In this document: in pieces, positions 1-11,239 of the stretch
Layout: the number at the start of each line of letters is the position of its first letter
Numbering within the stretch: position 1 is the first letter of the stretch
Origin: Dendrophyllia cribrosa
Taxonomy: Eukaryota; Cnidaria; Anthozoa; Scleractinia; Dendrophylliidae
Direction: 5' to 3'
NCBI GenBank assembly: GCA_024195265.1
Contig: JAJLRJ010000005.1
Coordinates: 38,216,707 to 38,280,706, forward strand
DNA: 64,000 nt
Made by a program: the position numbers and the translations under genes
Notes under the pieces: model-generated
Database searches by the model: none
What the model was told of the DNA's origin: nothing
Seen by the model: the letters and a program-made list of their open reading frames with translations, nothing else

Positions 1-179
1 CGGTGAAAAGCTGATATTTGGAAAACCACCAGAATGGCTTTCTGCTACAAGAAAATTTCGGTTACTACTTTTCTAGGTGAGTAATGAGCTAGCACCCCAA
101 AAGTGTTTTACTTAGATGTATATATAACGCCGATATTCTATCCATTGTTTACTTTAAATTTACGCTGTGGCTAAATGCC

Positions 180-580
180 CGGCAGGCAGTCAGAAATTTT
201 CACAAAATGTTCACTGAAAAGCTCTTTCAAACCTTTTGAGAGTATTCGATGTTCGTTTAGAAATGTCAAGCCCTTCCAAAAATGTTTTTGCTTTTCTAGT
301 TGACGAAATATACAAGCTTGGGTATACCATAAGATCGCTATGTTCACGACACTTAGAAAATTTCTGCAGACTGCCGGGCACGGCCTTAAATAGGCTAAAT
401 GCCCGGCAGTAAGAAATTTTCACAGAATTTTGACTGAACGTCTCACTCAAACCTCTTAAGAGTATTCAAAGTTCGTTTAGAAATGTCAAGCGATTCCCAA
501 AATTATTCGTGAAAGTATTATTTAAAGTCAAAATTCTGTGAAAATTTCTGACTGCTGGGCATTTAGTCTATTTGAGGCCC
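180..580. repeat. Fold-back repeat cluster with TGCCCGGCAG ends
   Basis: Repeated units of about 150-200 bases bounded by AATGCCCGGCAG and CTGCCGGGCA in both orientations, with shared inner sequence (TCGTTTAGAAATGTCAAG). Related units lie at 1750-2090, 28070-28510 and 29640-30080. No coding sequence. Likely a MITE family inserted in or beside itself. Confidence 0.6.
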
Positions 581-1489
581 ATTCTCGTCCCCCAGCGCTC
601 CACGGATTTTTTTAAATTGCGTCTCGTGTAGTTCTGGTTACGGACAAAAATTGAATTTTTTGATTGGCCGTTTAAAAATGAATGCGCAACAAGGTAAAAA
701 AAATTACGCTTCTACGCATAACGTTTTACTTCCGGTTGAATTTCAAATGTTAAAGTCCAATGACGACTCCATCAACAAAACCAACGTTTTTATTTCAACG
801 CATTCAACGACCAATGGCACCCAGTTTTGTTTGGTTTAGCAGGTAAAGATACGGCTGCTTAATTTCAAAGTATAACGGGATCTGATTGTCGCTAAATATG
901 AGCGATTCGTTTCCGAAAATAATCAGTATGTGTCTTGGAAGACGAAGCTATAAGCGGCTACGAATATTAAAGAAGTATGTTGTTTGCAACAGGGACGAGT
1001 ATTAATTAAAGAACAGGCAGAAATCCTGAAGAAAGCCCACGGGTGAAAAGAAATATTACTACTAGGTTACCCATTTTAAACAACAACAACAACAACGCTA
1101 TCAGCACTCTCGTAAGCAAGTTGCTACAACTTGAAATACAAATCTAGGGAAACGAAGGTCACTCGAAGCCCAATTAAAATAACATGAAACGAATGCAAAA
1201 CAAAGATTCCTCGATATTTCTTACCACTGTTCGATGAAATAAGCCTAATCAATGACTACAGCGTGTCCATCAACAAACTTAGCTGTCTCAGCAACTGATT
1301 TGGTCGGATGTGATAGCGTTCAGTGGCAAAACGATAAATACACAGCTCCCAAACGAAAGAAATCGGTTGACTTATCGATGATTTTATAAAACCAGCAGGC
1401 AAAATACAAAGACAATCTTTCTTCTAAATAACAGCAGCACGTAAAACTTTTCTTCTTTCTTTTTCAGCGCGATGTTTTCCTGTAATGCA

Positions 1490-1760
1490 GTCCTTTCGAA
1501 CGCCATTCCACACACACAACATTCTCGTAACCAGGGCTCAACCAAACGAAACGAGAGCTCTGGGGACGAGAATGCACACACGAAAGGTTTTATTATTTCC
1601 GGTTTCTGTTATTGAGCAAGCGCAATAGTACATTAATGCATTAGGCATGCGCTAACGGATGTCGTGGATTTTACGACATCCAGAAGGCACTGTTACCAGA
1701 GCCCTTCGTTTTTTCCGATGACCAAACGAAACGAAGGCTCTGGGGACGAGAATGTTTGAG
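1490..1760. repeat. Inverted repeat family with CTCGTCCCCAGAG motifs
   Basis: Pairs of CTCGTTTCGTTTGG and TCTCGTCCCCAGAGC motifs in both orientations, repeated in the other arm at 28480-28710. The CAGAG ends resemble hAT-type MITE termini, but I could not fix target duplications. Confidence 0.4.
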
Positions 1761-2585
1761 GCCGTGCCCGGCAGTCTGCAGAATTTTCTAAGTGTCGAGA
1801 ACAAGCGATCTTATAGTATGCCAAGCTTGGATATTTCGTCAACTGGAAAATCAAAATAATTTTGGGAATCGCTTGACTAAACGAACTTTGAATACTCTTA
1901 AGAGGTTTAAGCGAGACGTTCAGTCGAAATTCTGTGAAAATTTTGACTGCGAGTCTCGGTGTCGAGAACATAGCGATCTTATGGTATGCCCAAGTTTGGA
2001 TATTTCGTCAACTGCATGAAAAGCAAAATAATTTTTGGAAGTGCTTGACATTTCTAAACGAACATCGAATACTCTCAAAAGGTGGGCAATCACTTTAAAA
2101 AGAATCCTGCGGAAGAAATGTACGAAAAAAAGAAATCATGCACAAGTAAGCACGTGAAAAAAAAGAGACTTATTTCGGTAAAAAAAATTCTTGCAAATAG
2201 TGATGCTGAAAAAAAAAATTCATACTCAAAAGAAATTGCGCAATCAGTGTCCGTCCCTAAACAAAATCTTTTTCACGGATTATGTAAAACGACTCTATAG
2301 GTCGCCCCACGCAATTCTTTCTGATCTGATGCAGACTTTTAAATCAAAACCTCCTGTGCAAGTCGTGAATACGAAATGCTCTACATATCGCTGGCTCATA
2401 TTTGAGCGACCCTTTCTTATACAAAGTGTCGAAATGTAGTCAAACAGAAATTTTGAATTTCGACATGTGCTTAGGGACGGACCATTATTTTTCTGGAGGG
2501 GGGATGAGAAATATTGAAAAAAATTGTTTGCAGCACCTGAAAAGACAAAATAAATTGTTTGCAAAAACAATATGTGTAAAAACAA

Positions 2586-2969
2586 ATGTTTGCAGAGAAG
2601 TCAGATAAACTATTAAAAAATATTAGTTCCAAAACTGAAATATTGCTCAGTGATGCGAAAGCAAATGCAGCTGAAAATAACTCCAAGATGTCTCTTTCCA
2701 TTTGGCTGCATAAGACAACTCCTTCACCTTGCCTTCGCAAAAAGCAGCCAAAAAGCTCTTCGTTGTGCCAAGGCTTAAGGTCAGAATCTCAACGGGTTTT
2801 CATTCAAGGAATGCCGCTTGCCTTGCCATTTAACGTTGACATTCTATCGAGAAATAGGCGAGTTTCAGAAGTCTGTCATCTACCTGACGATATCACCATC
2901 AAAGCTAATGGGTCACTAACTGTTTATAAGTTATTTGGTGTAACCTATGGCGATGGGAATCATTTTTAA
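2586..2969 (+). CDS. Uncharacterised 127-codon reading frame
   Basis: An open frame from an ATG to TAA, Lys/Ser-rich in the first half (KTTPSPCLRKKQPKSSSLCQ), then GMPLALPFNVDILSRN and ending YGDGNHF. The other arm keeps the last 68 codons (26598-26804, minus) with a few conservative changes, but has a TGG to TGA stop earlier. Upstream, 2402-2608 is open in another frame, so this may be a frameshifted remnant of a longer protein. I recognise no domain. A transposon-encoded product is possible. Confidence 0.3.
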   Translation: MFAEKSDKLLKNISSKTEILLSDAKANAAENNSKMSLSIWLHKTTPSPCLRKKQPKSSSLCQGLRSESQRVFIQGMPLALPFNVDILSRNRRVSEVCHLPDDITIKANGSLTVYKLFGVTYGDGNHF

Positions 2970-3852
2970 TCAGCAATGTGCCTGCCTTTACCGCTGGATC
3001 AAGTCACACCTCCGCCTTCTTTTGACGCATTTTTCCTGCGAATTCATAGTCTGTGTCAACGTCCGGCTTTCGGTTGTATTGTATTCGAACTCAACGATGT
3101 GAAATAAGCGGCTGTCCGCCCAAGCTAGAAAGCTGTACCAAACAAAGCAAAAGTTAAAAAAAAAATACCTGTGATCAATTTCCGAGTAATTTCAGTCCTA
3201 CAAAAACACGGAGAACACGATTGCTTCTGCTGTTTGTGCTACATATAACACGGATCATGAAACTTTGTTATTTCGGCGCGTGGGCCCATTGTATTTCTCG
3301 TTCCTCTTCTATTGGGAAAGATCATTGACAAACAGGCAGAAAGAAAACAAGTTCAACTATTCAATGCGGGAGGAGGGGGGCATCACCATGACCTCTCTTC
3401 AGACAGCAAAAATGCCTTAAGAGCCGGCAGAGGGGCGGGGGAAAACTATCGAGGTTTTCCAGCCTTCCGTACGGTAGACAACCGCCCTTCTCCTCAGCTC
3501 AGTAAGAAAACGGCAGAAGTTTAAAGGAATAGGGATGACATCTGTTTACAAACATTCTTTTTGTTATTCAAATGTGCCAGCCACTGGAACAAAAGAACCC
3601 TTTGTTTCGGCAGCCAATAAGGCTCTGGTTGGCATATTAATAACAATTGGTGACGTCATTGATATCTTCCCTATAAGCCACGCAATATCCGCGAAACGTC
3701 TTCATTTCTAATGCTTTTTAACGATTCATTAGAAGGCTTGTACCATGCAATTTAAACTCATTGTCCAAGTTGCAACATCTGACTAATTATTCCCATATCA
3801 GTAGTAATGCTTTGCCTTGATGAATAATTGTTTCGTTTCGTTCATTTTACAG

Positions 3853-3894
3853 TGTTTGCACTTTTCCTTGGAAAAGGAGCTTGTCAGAGCCTAA
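3853..3894 (+). CDS. Gene 3 exon: signal-peptide end
   Basis: A 42-base exon after a TTTTACAG acceptor and before a GTGAGT donor. It starts and ends in phase 1. It encodes a hydrophobic stretch followed by GKGACQSL, the likely cleavage region of a signal peptide. The same 42 bases occur inverted at 25123-25164, and a related 39-base exon lies at 63685-63723, which supports it as a real conserved exon. Confidence 0.65.
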   Translation, partial: CLHFSLEKELVRA

Positions 3895-6800
3895 GTGAGT
3901 TACAAAATAATTAATATTACACAGTAACCTTTTTTTCTTAACCTTTCGCTCTCCTCTCAAAGGCGAACATTCAGTCTCAGGCTCAGAGACAACTCTTCCC
4001 CCCGAGTTACCCCGGGCGAACTAACTTCTTCACTTATTCCTTTGAAAATTCAAATTTAAAACTGTTTGCATGAACTCCAATCGGGTGGCAAAATAACTCG
4101 GGGAGGGGGGCGGGGGGAGGGAAAAACGGTTTGGATTGGTTGGATCTTAATACATTATTTTCTTTCTAAAAGTGCAAAAAAGATGTTCTTTCTAGCAGCA
4201 TCGATCGTTTGTCTGTCAAAGCCGAAATGAAAAATAAAATAAAAAACTATAATGTGGTCAATTATTAATTAAAAAAGCTAACTGTACTACACAGAAGAGT
4301 GGCAAGGTAGGGTACGGGTCTTTTCGCGTTTGGTTCGGGGCTCAGACATCTCTGACTTTCTTAACTAACGTTATTATTTATCCACTTTATTGTTTATTCA
4401 GCTGGTCATGAAAGCTATCTTAATGCATCCGAGGATGAAACTATTGTGTTTAGCACCCAGAAATTTGGCGTCCAGAACTATCCTGCAGATCACAGTGAAC
4501 AATGGTACTTGTTTGTTCCTAGTGGACGCCAGGTCCAAATTACCTTCGATACATTCGAACTGGAACAAAGCGAGAACTGCAAAAACGCCTCTGTGGAAAT
4601 CCGAGAAGCTTACTTCGATGACGGACCTTACCAAGACGACATCAATCCATATTATGGAATGTTCATCGCACAGCACCTGTGTGGCAGTGAGAAGCCGAAA
4701 CCGATAGAGAGTACAGGTAACATGGTTTGGGTGCAGTTTAAGACCGCTAAGAACTCTGCTACTACCTACAAAGGATTTAAAGCTTCTTTTAAAGCAGGTA
4801 GGCACCACAGGCATCACCCATCGTCACTCAAATGCTTAACTGTCTGTCTCTGTCTGGCGAGAGAGGGGGGAAGGCGGGGCGTGGTCTTCGGGCATGGTTA
4901 ATTTTCCGCGAATGTTCAAACCAAGGTCACTGCCGTTTCGTTGTTTCATTAGACATGATCAAAACTTTCCCTCGTATTGTCTCTCTCCACTTAGGTGTTT
5001 AAATTAAAGACATAAAGCCACAACTTGGACTGCGTAGTTTTGGGAGAATCCGAAATCGGCTTTGTGATCTCAGATCATATGGATTCTTCATGACCAAAAA
5101 ATGAAACAAAACACAGCGAATGGAACCAGTAAAGTTGCACGAAAGGCCGCGTCAGATGTACTTTTTTCGAATCCATTTCCAAACAAAACCTCTCAGATCA
5201 CGAATCTCAAAAATTCGGATTTAGATCTCGCCAGAGTATGGATTCAACGGATTAAAAAAAACGCAACTGATCCTTTTTTTGGATTCCAAAAATTTGGATT
5301 CCGATTTCCCCCACCCCCCCCCCACCCAAAAAAAAAACGCAGCCTTTAAGGTTAACTGAAAATAAACTTAATAAAAATATGCACAACGCATATAGATAGC
5401 CTTTATTGGTGTTGTGTGTGGCGCTCTTCTTGAAATCCTAACGTAACCCATTTCCAGACCGCATTGTTAGACCTAATCAGTAAAGGGGCACTGTCCCGGC
5501 TGGTGCATCGTGTTTTCATGATTATGGAAATAGAAAGAAAAAATGCCAAAAGTGATGAAAGCAAAGAAATCCCCAGGGGAGAGACTCGTGGTGTGGACTC
5601 GCATATATGTGGGACTCGCATATAAAAATTACGGGGAGCTCGTCGGAAATCTTTTCTGATGGGCGTGGCTCAAAATTATTTTTACCCGTAAGAGATACTA
5701 ATTCTAAAATAACGTATGTCATATATGTTTTTTTTTTGGCTCAATACCTTAAAAGGTACCGCGATAATTCTAACGGTTGTCATTTTAGATTTTAGTACCC
5801 TAAGCGTTGCCAATCTACAAATTTTGACCCCTAAAAGGTACGACGAACACACCCGTCAATTTTATATGGGAGTCCCTCCCGTGGGAAAAAGATATTAGCT
5901 AAAGAGACAAATAAAGAGACAAAATAAGGATAAAAAAGTCACAATTCTACACGAATGGCAACTTTGATTTCTTGACCGCTTGTCACAGAATCAATTTTGA
6001 TGAACTGTAATCCACTTCCATCTTTAAAATCTTGCACTTTATCGCCAAACTACCTCTTCTGTTCTGCTCTATAGGATGCTTTTATTCAATTAAGTTGTGT
6101 GTTTGGTGGCATTTACTATAAAACATGAAAAAAAAAAAAAAAAGGGTAAGGAAAAGTTTGCCATTTCGGCGGCACAGTGTCTCTTTAACATTTCCCCATT
6201 TTTCAAACCAAGTGATCAAATACTATACCTGTTTTCAGATAAAAACGGGCTCTAAAAAAATACCATGGTGGAGCCACAAATACCTAATATATAGTCTAAT
6301 AAATTATATAGAGGCGTACACCCGGGATCAGCCTGTCCCATGCGTTCAGCCAGAAACAGGAGTCAATGGCCGTAAGGAGGGTGCCCGCATTCCCCGTTCG
6401 CGGTCAATGCCGACTCCTTCGGACTACTACGTAAATTTTAGAAACTATGTATTAGTTAATTCTAGGAGTGCCTATCCCCCCCCCCCACCCCCTCCTTCCC
6501 TCCCCCGGAACATTAGACATTAAACGGGCATGCACATTCTCATTCTCACAATCTAATCCCGGGGCCGGGGCATTTGGCATCCTTGTGTTTTCGACCTCAA
6601 AGCCGGAGTCTTGGCTCCATTTCAGACGAGAAATGTTTTGCGAACTTGCTGTAATCGGTCACTAGAGGAAAACTGAAGGAAAACATATGTGTGTTAACTT
6701 AGTTTTGCCTTCAAGTAACTTTTGGATGAATTCATATTCGATGAAACTTTCTCCTTTTTTTTTTACTATTCCCTGGGATATTTGCACGGCTTTAACTCTT

Positions 6801-7104
6801 TTCCTAATTTTTTTTTCATTGAAAGCTAATGCCCGGGGAGTTGTTTCGGAAGGGAGGGGAGGGGGGGGGGGGGGGGGGGGGGGAGCATGGTCACTGCTGA
6901 AATTGACCGGTGCATTATTGTTTGTTTATTAATTGTCTGTGTTGTGTCTTTTTAGTTGGTCAGTCAAGCGACAAAGTATCAAATCAGTGCTGTGACTGCA
7001 AGTGCAGTTCATCTGGTCAGGGACGTGCGTCAATCACTCATCCGATGGCACTTCTGTTTATCTCAGTTCTGCTGGTGATTACATCAAAGAAAAGCCTGTT
7101 TTAG
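3853..7104 (+). CDS. Gene 3: single-CUB secreted/GPI-type protein (3 exons seen)
   Basis: Join of 3853-3894, 4402-4797 and 6956-7104. The first piece encodes the end of a signal peptide (FALFLGKGAC). The second is one whole CUB domain, an extracellular beta-sandwich fold. The third is a Cys-rich stalk (CCDCKC) and a hydrophobic tail ending in SKKSLF, then TAG. All internal borders are phase 1, so the pieces join in frame (split codons give Thr and Val) for about 195 residues plus a missing first exon. Compared with genes 1 and 2 it lacks the two CUB1 exons. The intron between signal exon and CUB crosses a G-rich junction near 4095-4125, where the inverted copy carries about 5.8 kb including CUB1. 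It is either a working one-CUB paralogue or a decaying copy; no internal stop is seen. The exon with the start Met must lie upstream and was not recognised. Confidence 0.62.
4402..4797 (+). CDS. Gene 3 exon: complete CUB domain
   Basis: A 396-base phase 1-1 exon, preceded by TTTATTCAG and followed by GTAGGC. The protein reads like a CUB domain: NYPADHSEQWYLFVP, then [16 protein letters not shown], a Cys before NASVEIRE, LCG before KPKPIESTGN, and VWVQFK...YKGFKASF at the end. The N-terminal Cys pair of four-Cys CUB domains is missing, leaving the C-terminal pair. A near-identical exon lies inverted at 18387-18782, and a diverged one at 43773-44156. Confidence 0.82.
6861..6883. repeat. G23 homopolymer
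   Basis: Intronic run about 70 bases before gene 3's terminal exon; the counterpart of the C80 at 36028-36107. Confidence 0.9.
6956..7104 (+). CDS. Gene 3 terminal exon: Cys-rich stalk and hydrophobic tail
   Basis: After a T-rich acceptor (TTTTTAG) the frame encodes [20 protein letters not shown], a short hydrophilic stretch, then [13 protein letters not shown] and SKKSLF before TAG. Small residues followed by a hydrophobic run at the extreme C-terminus fit a GPI-anchor signal; a short membrane anchor is the alternative. Homologous terminal exons lie at 15751-15902 and 35806-35957 (both minus). Confidence 0.65.
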
Positions 7105-7409
7105 ATCGAAACAAGCAAGATGCGATTGAAACGGTCAATTATTTTTAGCCTAGCATCTATATATTTAGCCGCATTTAGCTCTATGGGATTCCGTTTTCCC
7201 ATTTTGATCACGTGCCTCCTCAAGTGTGGGGTAGATCATACTTGGCGTCGTACTTCGGCTCCTTTGAAAAATAGACACGTTTCCATCGTCACAAAGTAGG
7301 GTTTAAGTATGCGCATGTTACTTTTTCACATTCAAAGTAGATTTCAAGTGGACGTAGGGTGTACTTAGAAGTCCTAGAGTGAAACCACCAACTGTTGCTG
7401 TTAGTATAG

Positions 7410-7562
7410 GTAATCATACGGTTTCGAGTTAAATTTGGGATTAATTTGCACGAGTGAGTTTTTCAAAAAGCTGAAATTAGCGGCGAGTGCAATTTGAGCT
7501 TTTTGAAAAACTTACAATTACAAATTGATCCCAAATTGAACGAGAAAACCGTATGATTACGT
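7410..7562. mobile_element. MITE-like hairpin, present in arm 1 only
   Basis: About 70-base inverted arms (TAATCATACGGTTT ... AAACCGTATGATTA). The third copy runs past this site near 35510 without the hairpin. No coding capacity. Confidence 0.55.
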
Positions 7563-7830
7563 ATTAATAATTATACATGAAAAATTTGCATCAATTTTTT
7601 TTCTCAATTTTTTTTTTTTGCAAAACATTTTTGCATCAATTTTTTTCATTTGTAATTTGCACTGGTGTTACACTTTTTGCACTGGTGTTACACTTGAACT
7701 GCACTGCTCTTAGCCAATCAGAATTAAGTAATTTTTCATGTATATTATTAACAATAAAATATACATCATGTGATCAATTTTGCAATCTTGTTCAATTTTT
7801 GCCATTTTTACTACATTTTAGACACCTCTT

Positions 7831-8453
7831 TTAAGGTGTTTCGATACAGTTTTCTGGAGACCATATACCTACATTTTTAACCGGCTTTTAAGCAGTCTTC
7901 TCCAAGTCAGATAAACGTGAAATTTTCACTACTTACAAAGTTGTTGTGAATTTAAGTTTGGCAAGATGTATTTTCTGGTAAAATCCATATTACCATGACG
8001 ACGTTAAACAAGAAACTTCGAAATCAGTAAAAGGGAAATTTTGCGCGTTTAAGATTTCTCATTAAAAATTCCACATAGACATCTTAAAATATGGTATATG
8101 GCAAATACATTTTACAAGAATAAAAAAATTCTGTATGTTTGACTCTCACAAAACCAGTGTAAATCTCTCGATCAATTTATTACCAGTATACAATAGTAAA
8201 GTTTGAAATGCTATTGCAATTTATTTGAAATCAAACAACATACAGGATTTTTTTTATTCTTGCAAAATATATTTGCTATATGCAATATTTTAAGATGTGT
8301 ATGTGGGATTTTCGATGCGAAATCTTAAACCCGACAAATTTCACTTTTACTGATTTCGAAGTTTCTTGTTTATCGTCGTCATGGTAATATAGATTTTACC
8401 AGAAACTACGTCTTGCCAAAATTCAATTCAAAACCAGTTAGTCACACCTTAAC
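7831..8453. mobile_element. Long inverted-repeat element with TTAAGGTGT ends
   Basis: Sequences at 7970-8160 and 8200-8418 are reverse complements over about 190 bases; the outer ends are TTAAGGTGT and ACACCTTAA. No open frame. The TTAA ends suggest a piggyBac- or Kolobok-type non-autonomous element. Another copy lies at 40670-41100. Confidence 0.5.
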
Positions 8454-8458
8454 AAAAG

Positions 8459-8785
8459 CGGAAGACCTTAAATAACAACGGCCTGGACCACCTCGGACAC
8501 TTATTGAGAATTATATAACGTAATGTCGACACTTTTAATTTTTAAGTGTAAAAAAGAAAATCTAAAATCCCCACTCAGGATTGAACCTGTGACCTCAGCT
8601 AGGCTTAAGATGACATAGCCTACCGTACCACTGTACCACCTAGCTTGGGGTTGTTCAGGCCTAAATTTAACTTCATAAATTGCTAACCCTGACCTCAACT
8701 GAAAGCTAACCAGTTTCTCTGTTAATATGTAAGTCTCAATAAGGCGTCCGAGGTGGTCCAGGCCGTTGTTATCTAAGGTCATCCG
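8459..8785. mobile_element. 327-bp MITE with 7-bp target duplication and tRNA-like core
   Basis: Inverted ends CGGAAGACCTTAAATAACAA and CGGATGACCTTAGATAACAA (read inward from each side) flank the element. ACAAAAG is repeated directly at 8452-8458 and 8786-8792. The third copy has the empty site near 40665 (ACCTTGACAAAGGCTGG). Inside, on the minus strand at 8575-8645, GGTTCAATCC looks like a pol III B box, and GGTACAGTGG like an A box. Confidence 0.7.
8575..8650 (-). promoter_or_regulatory. Possible tRNA-like pol III promoter (SINE-like)
   Basis: Read on the minus strand: an A-box-like GGTGGTACAGTGG about 50 bases before GGTTCAATCC, a good match to the tRNA B box GGTTCRANNCC. It lies inside the 8459-8785 element, so a SINE-like head captured by a MITE is plausible. 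It does not fold as an obvious tRNA. Confidence 0.4.
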
Positions 8786-8937
8786 ACAAAAGCTGGCCTT
8801 CCCGAGAGAAAGGCGAGGTAAAATTGCGGTTTCAAAAATGTCATGCCCTCCCCGGTGAAGTTGTATTTTGATCCTCGTGCAAAGTGCCGGCCGAGGTCGA
8901 AAGTGGCGTGTTTGTTGACTCAAACATAAATGGCGCC

Positions 8938-9141
8938 GATTTTTGAATTGTTGTTCGATGTTTTTGATGGGCTACTATGGAAAAGACACAAGGTATGCTC
9001 AATTGGACAACAGAAAGGGATCTGAAGGCTTCACTCTGTCGATTTTTGAATTGTTGTTCGATGTTTTTGATGGGCTACTATGGAAAAGACACAAGGTATG
9101 CTCAATTGGACAACAGAAAGGGATCTGAAGGCTTCACTCTG
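8938..9141 (+). repeat. 102-bp tandem duplication
   Basis: The segment from CGATTTTTGAATTGTTG to CTTCACTCTGT occurs twice, 102 bases apart, nearly unchanged. The third copy (40425-40520) has it once, so the duplication is young. 102 is a multiple of three, so any frame across it stays open. Confidence 0.75.
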
Positions 9142-9163
9142 TGAGCTCCGCGAGGAAAAATGT
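9080..9163 (+). CDS. Possible first coding exon (uncertain)
   Basis: ATG at 9080 opens [20 protein letters not shown] then CELREEK, followed by AAAT|GTAAGT, a good splice donor. The other copy near 40410 keeps the frame but has GAAAGT in place of the donor. Nothing downstream was recognised as a partner exon. It may be chance. Confidence 0.2.
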
Positions 9164-9739
9164 AAGTGCATGCTTTATTCGCTAGAAAATTCGAGTCATT
9201 GTTGCAGCGGGTTCGATGGTGGAAGTGCAATTTATACTCCTTCCTCGTCTCTCTTTTATGTACGCTGTAGGGTAAAGGACTTAAAATCACTGAAATTGCG
9301 AAAAAAAACACAAGGTAACGTTTTATGAAGTTTTATTTAGCGACTTACCCTGTCCACTCGTTTAATGTTTGATTATAATTATCAGTCCGAATTCTTCATA
9401 CAAACTCTTATAGTAAGCTTGGGCTTCCTGTGAAGCAACCACAACAGCAACAACAGGGAAAACGTCAAATAATAAAAAAAACAACTTTTAAACTACAGTA
9501 CCTCGCGATTATTCCAATTTGCTTCAGGACTTTCAGTAATCTGTCTGATGTTTGGGAGGTGGATTCGCAAGAAAGGAGTTCAAGGTCAGACAAAGAAAGG
9601 AAACCTCTAATTTGGTCATTTGACGTTGTTGTTTTGCAGAGAACGGCAATGAAATGTACCAAAGCTAGTGTGTAACGCACGTGCAGATGCGTTTGTTTTG
9701 CAAATTGTTTTTTTAACGTTCTTATTGCCATCGCCAAAA

Positions 9740-9820
9740 AGCCTAGGTAAATTTATTTTACCCAGGTAAATCATATTTACTAGGTACATGTAAATCAGAT
9801 TTACCTAGGTAAAAGCTTCG
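9740..9820. repeat. Cluster of palindromic TTTACCTAGGTAAA-like motifs
   Basis: Four or five variants of (T)TTACCTAGGTAAA(T) within about 80 bases, in both orientations, with a counterpart at 39705-39785. This is either a short fold-back element or tandem palindromes. Confidence 0.5.
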
Positions 9821-9924
9821 TGTGACCGCTGCTAAATCAAGGTCATGGTAAAAAATTCTCCACTTAATTAATGTCGCTAAAAATAAACGCTCACAAAAAT
9901 TAACGCGACTTTAATTAACGCTAA

Positions 9925-10075
9925 ACACTTAATGACTGGTCCCGAGGGAAAAAGTAAATTTTGTTTCTCGCGAATCTCGATGTTTCCCGTGACGAAGTCG
10001 AGGGAATATCGAGATTCGACTGAAGGGAAACAAAATTGACTGTTTCCCGAGGGATCAGTCATTAAATGATTTGTT
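9925..10075. mobile_element. Fold-back MITE of about 150 bp
   Basis: The ends TTAATGACTGGTCCCGAGGG and, inverted, ATGACTGATCCCTCGGG continue as roughly 65-base complementary arms around a short centre (CGATGTTTCCC / ATATCGAGATTCG). The same hairpin is in the third copy at 39455-39600. Confidence 0.55.
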
Positions 10076-10276
10076 ATATAGCAACACGAAAAAAAAAACA
10101 CAACACAACACAGTTTGAAAAACGCACCGAGCAATCGAGATAAACATCAATCGCATCATAATCATGCTACCTTTTTTTCACGGTCTGATCACGTGCGCTA
10201 GCGGGCAACAGTGCAATGTTACCCTATGACGTCAAATTGCTGCCCGCTTTCTCAAATGTTACCCGCTTAGGGCAAT

Positions 10277-10460
10277 AGGCCATTTGCACGATGACGTCAT
10301 ATGACTACAACTACCAGAATCCTTCAGTTTTTTGTTTTGTTGTGCAAATTAGGGCTATTGTTATTTAAACCGCACTGGGATTAAAAAATTCAAATAAGAA
10401 AGGAAAAACGAAATGAATTCTGGTAGTTGTAGTCAAATGACGCCATCGTGCAAATGGCCT
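10277..10460. mobile_element. 184-bp MITE with AT target duplication
   Basis: The termini AGGCCATTTGCACGATGACG and CGCCATCGTGCAAATGGCCT are complementary over about 45 bases. AT flanks both ends. The third copy (near 39235) has the undisturbed site GGGCAATTGGCGGG, proving insertion in arm 1. A two-base AT duplication would suit an ISL2EU-type element, but this is a weak assignment. Confidence 0.7.
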
Positions 10461-11239
10461 ATTGGCGGGAAACGGTTTGTTTGTTTTGTCATGTTTCCAT
10501 GAATCAACCAATAAACGCGCGCGTTGTATTGAGAAAAACTCTGGCTACTGTATCACAACGCGAGTAATGGCTGCTGTTCTTGCGACGTTAACTTTACAGG
10601 GACACCGTCCTGCCAAAATGACATAATTTAGCTTATCTTTTTTATGTTATATCGCCAAATGTCACCAAATATGAAACTTATATAACTGGATAAAAATATT
10701 CTATAAAGCAAAACAGAAGCGGTAGTTTGAAGACAAAGTGCAGGATTGCAAGGATGGAAGTGGATTACAGTTCATCAAATTTGATTTCATGACAGGCGGT
10801 CAAAAAATCAAAATTACCATTCTGGTGGAATTTTGACTTAAGTTAATATTTATTTGCTTTCATTACTTTTGGCGATTTTTTTTCTTCCTATTTTAAGATA
10901 ACAAAACGAGCTTTAAGCAAACACCTGCTATGGCCGTATCCATGGAAACAAGATATATCAGCCGGGACAGTGTCCCTTTAATTTTCTAAGCTAATATTCT
11001 ATCATGATTCATCACAATTGCATGTTTCTAAAATCTATCTTAAACGCGACCTAAACCCAGGCAAAGCAACCATAATAAAAAATGACGTGGGTGCTCGTCG
11101 AAATTAGCGTTTATGAACCCGACTGCTCTTAAATGATAATGAAATTGTCAAAATTTTGATCATTAAGTCGATCGGTTGTATGGACTAATTTTCATTTGTG
11201 AAGTATTTGAAAGAGTTGTTATTTAAATTTAAGCGCTCC

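Noticed and set aside
4398..4817. 139-codon minus-strand frame (and its mirror at 18367-18786 plus)
   Set aside because: Antisense shadow of the CUB exon; no splice or domain pattern of its own.
8575..8650. A functional tRNA gene
   Set aside because: Box-like motifs only; I could not fold acceptor and anticodon stems.
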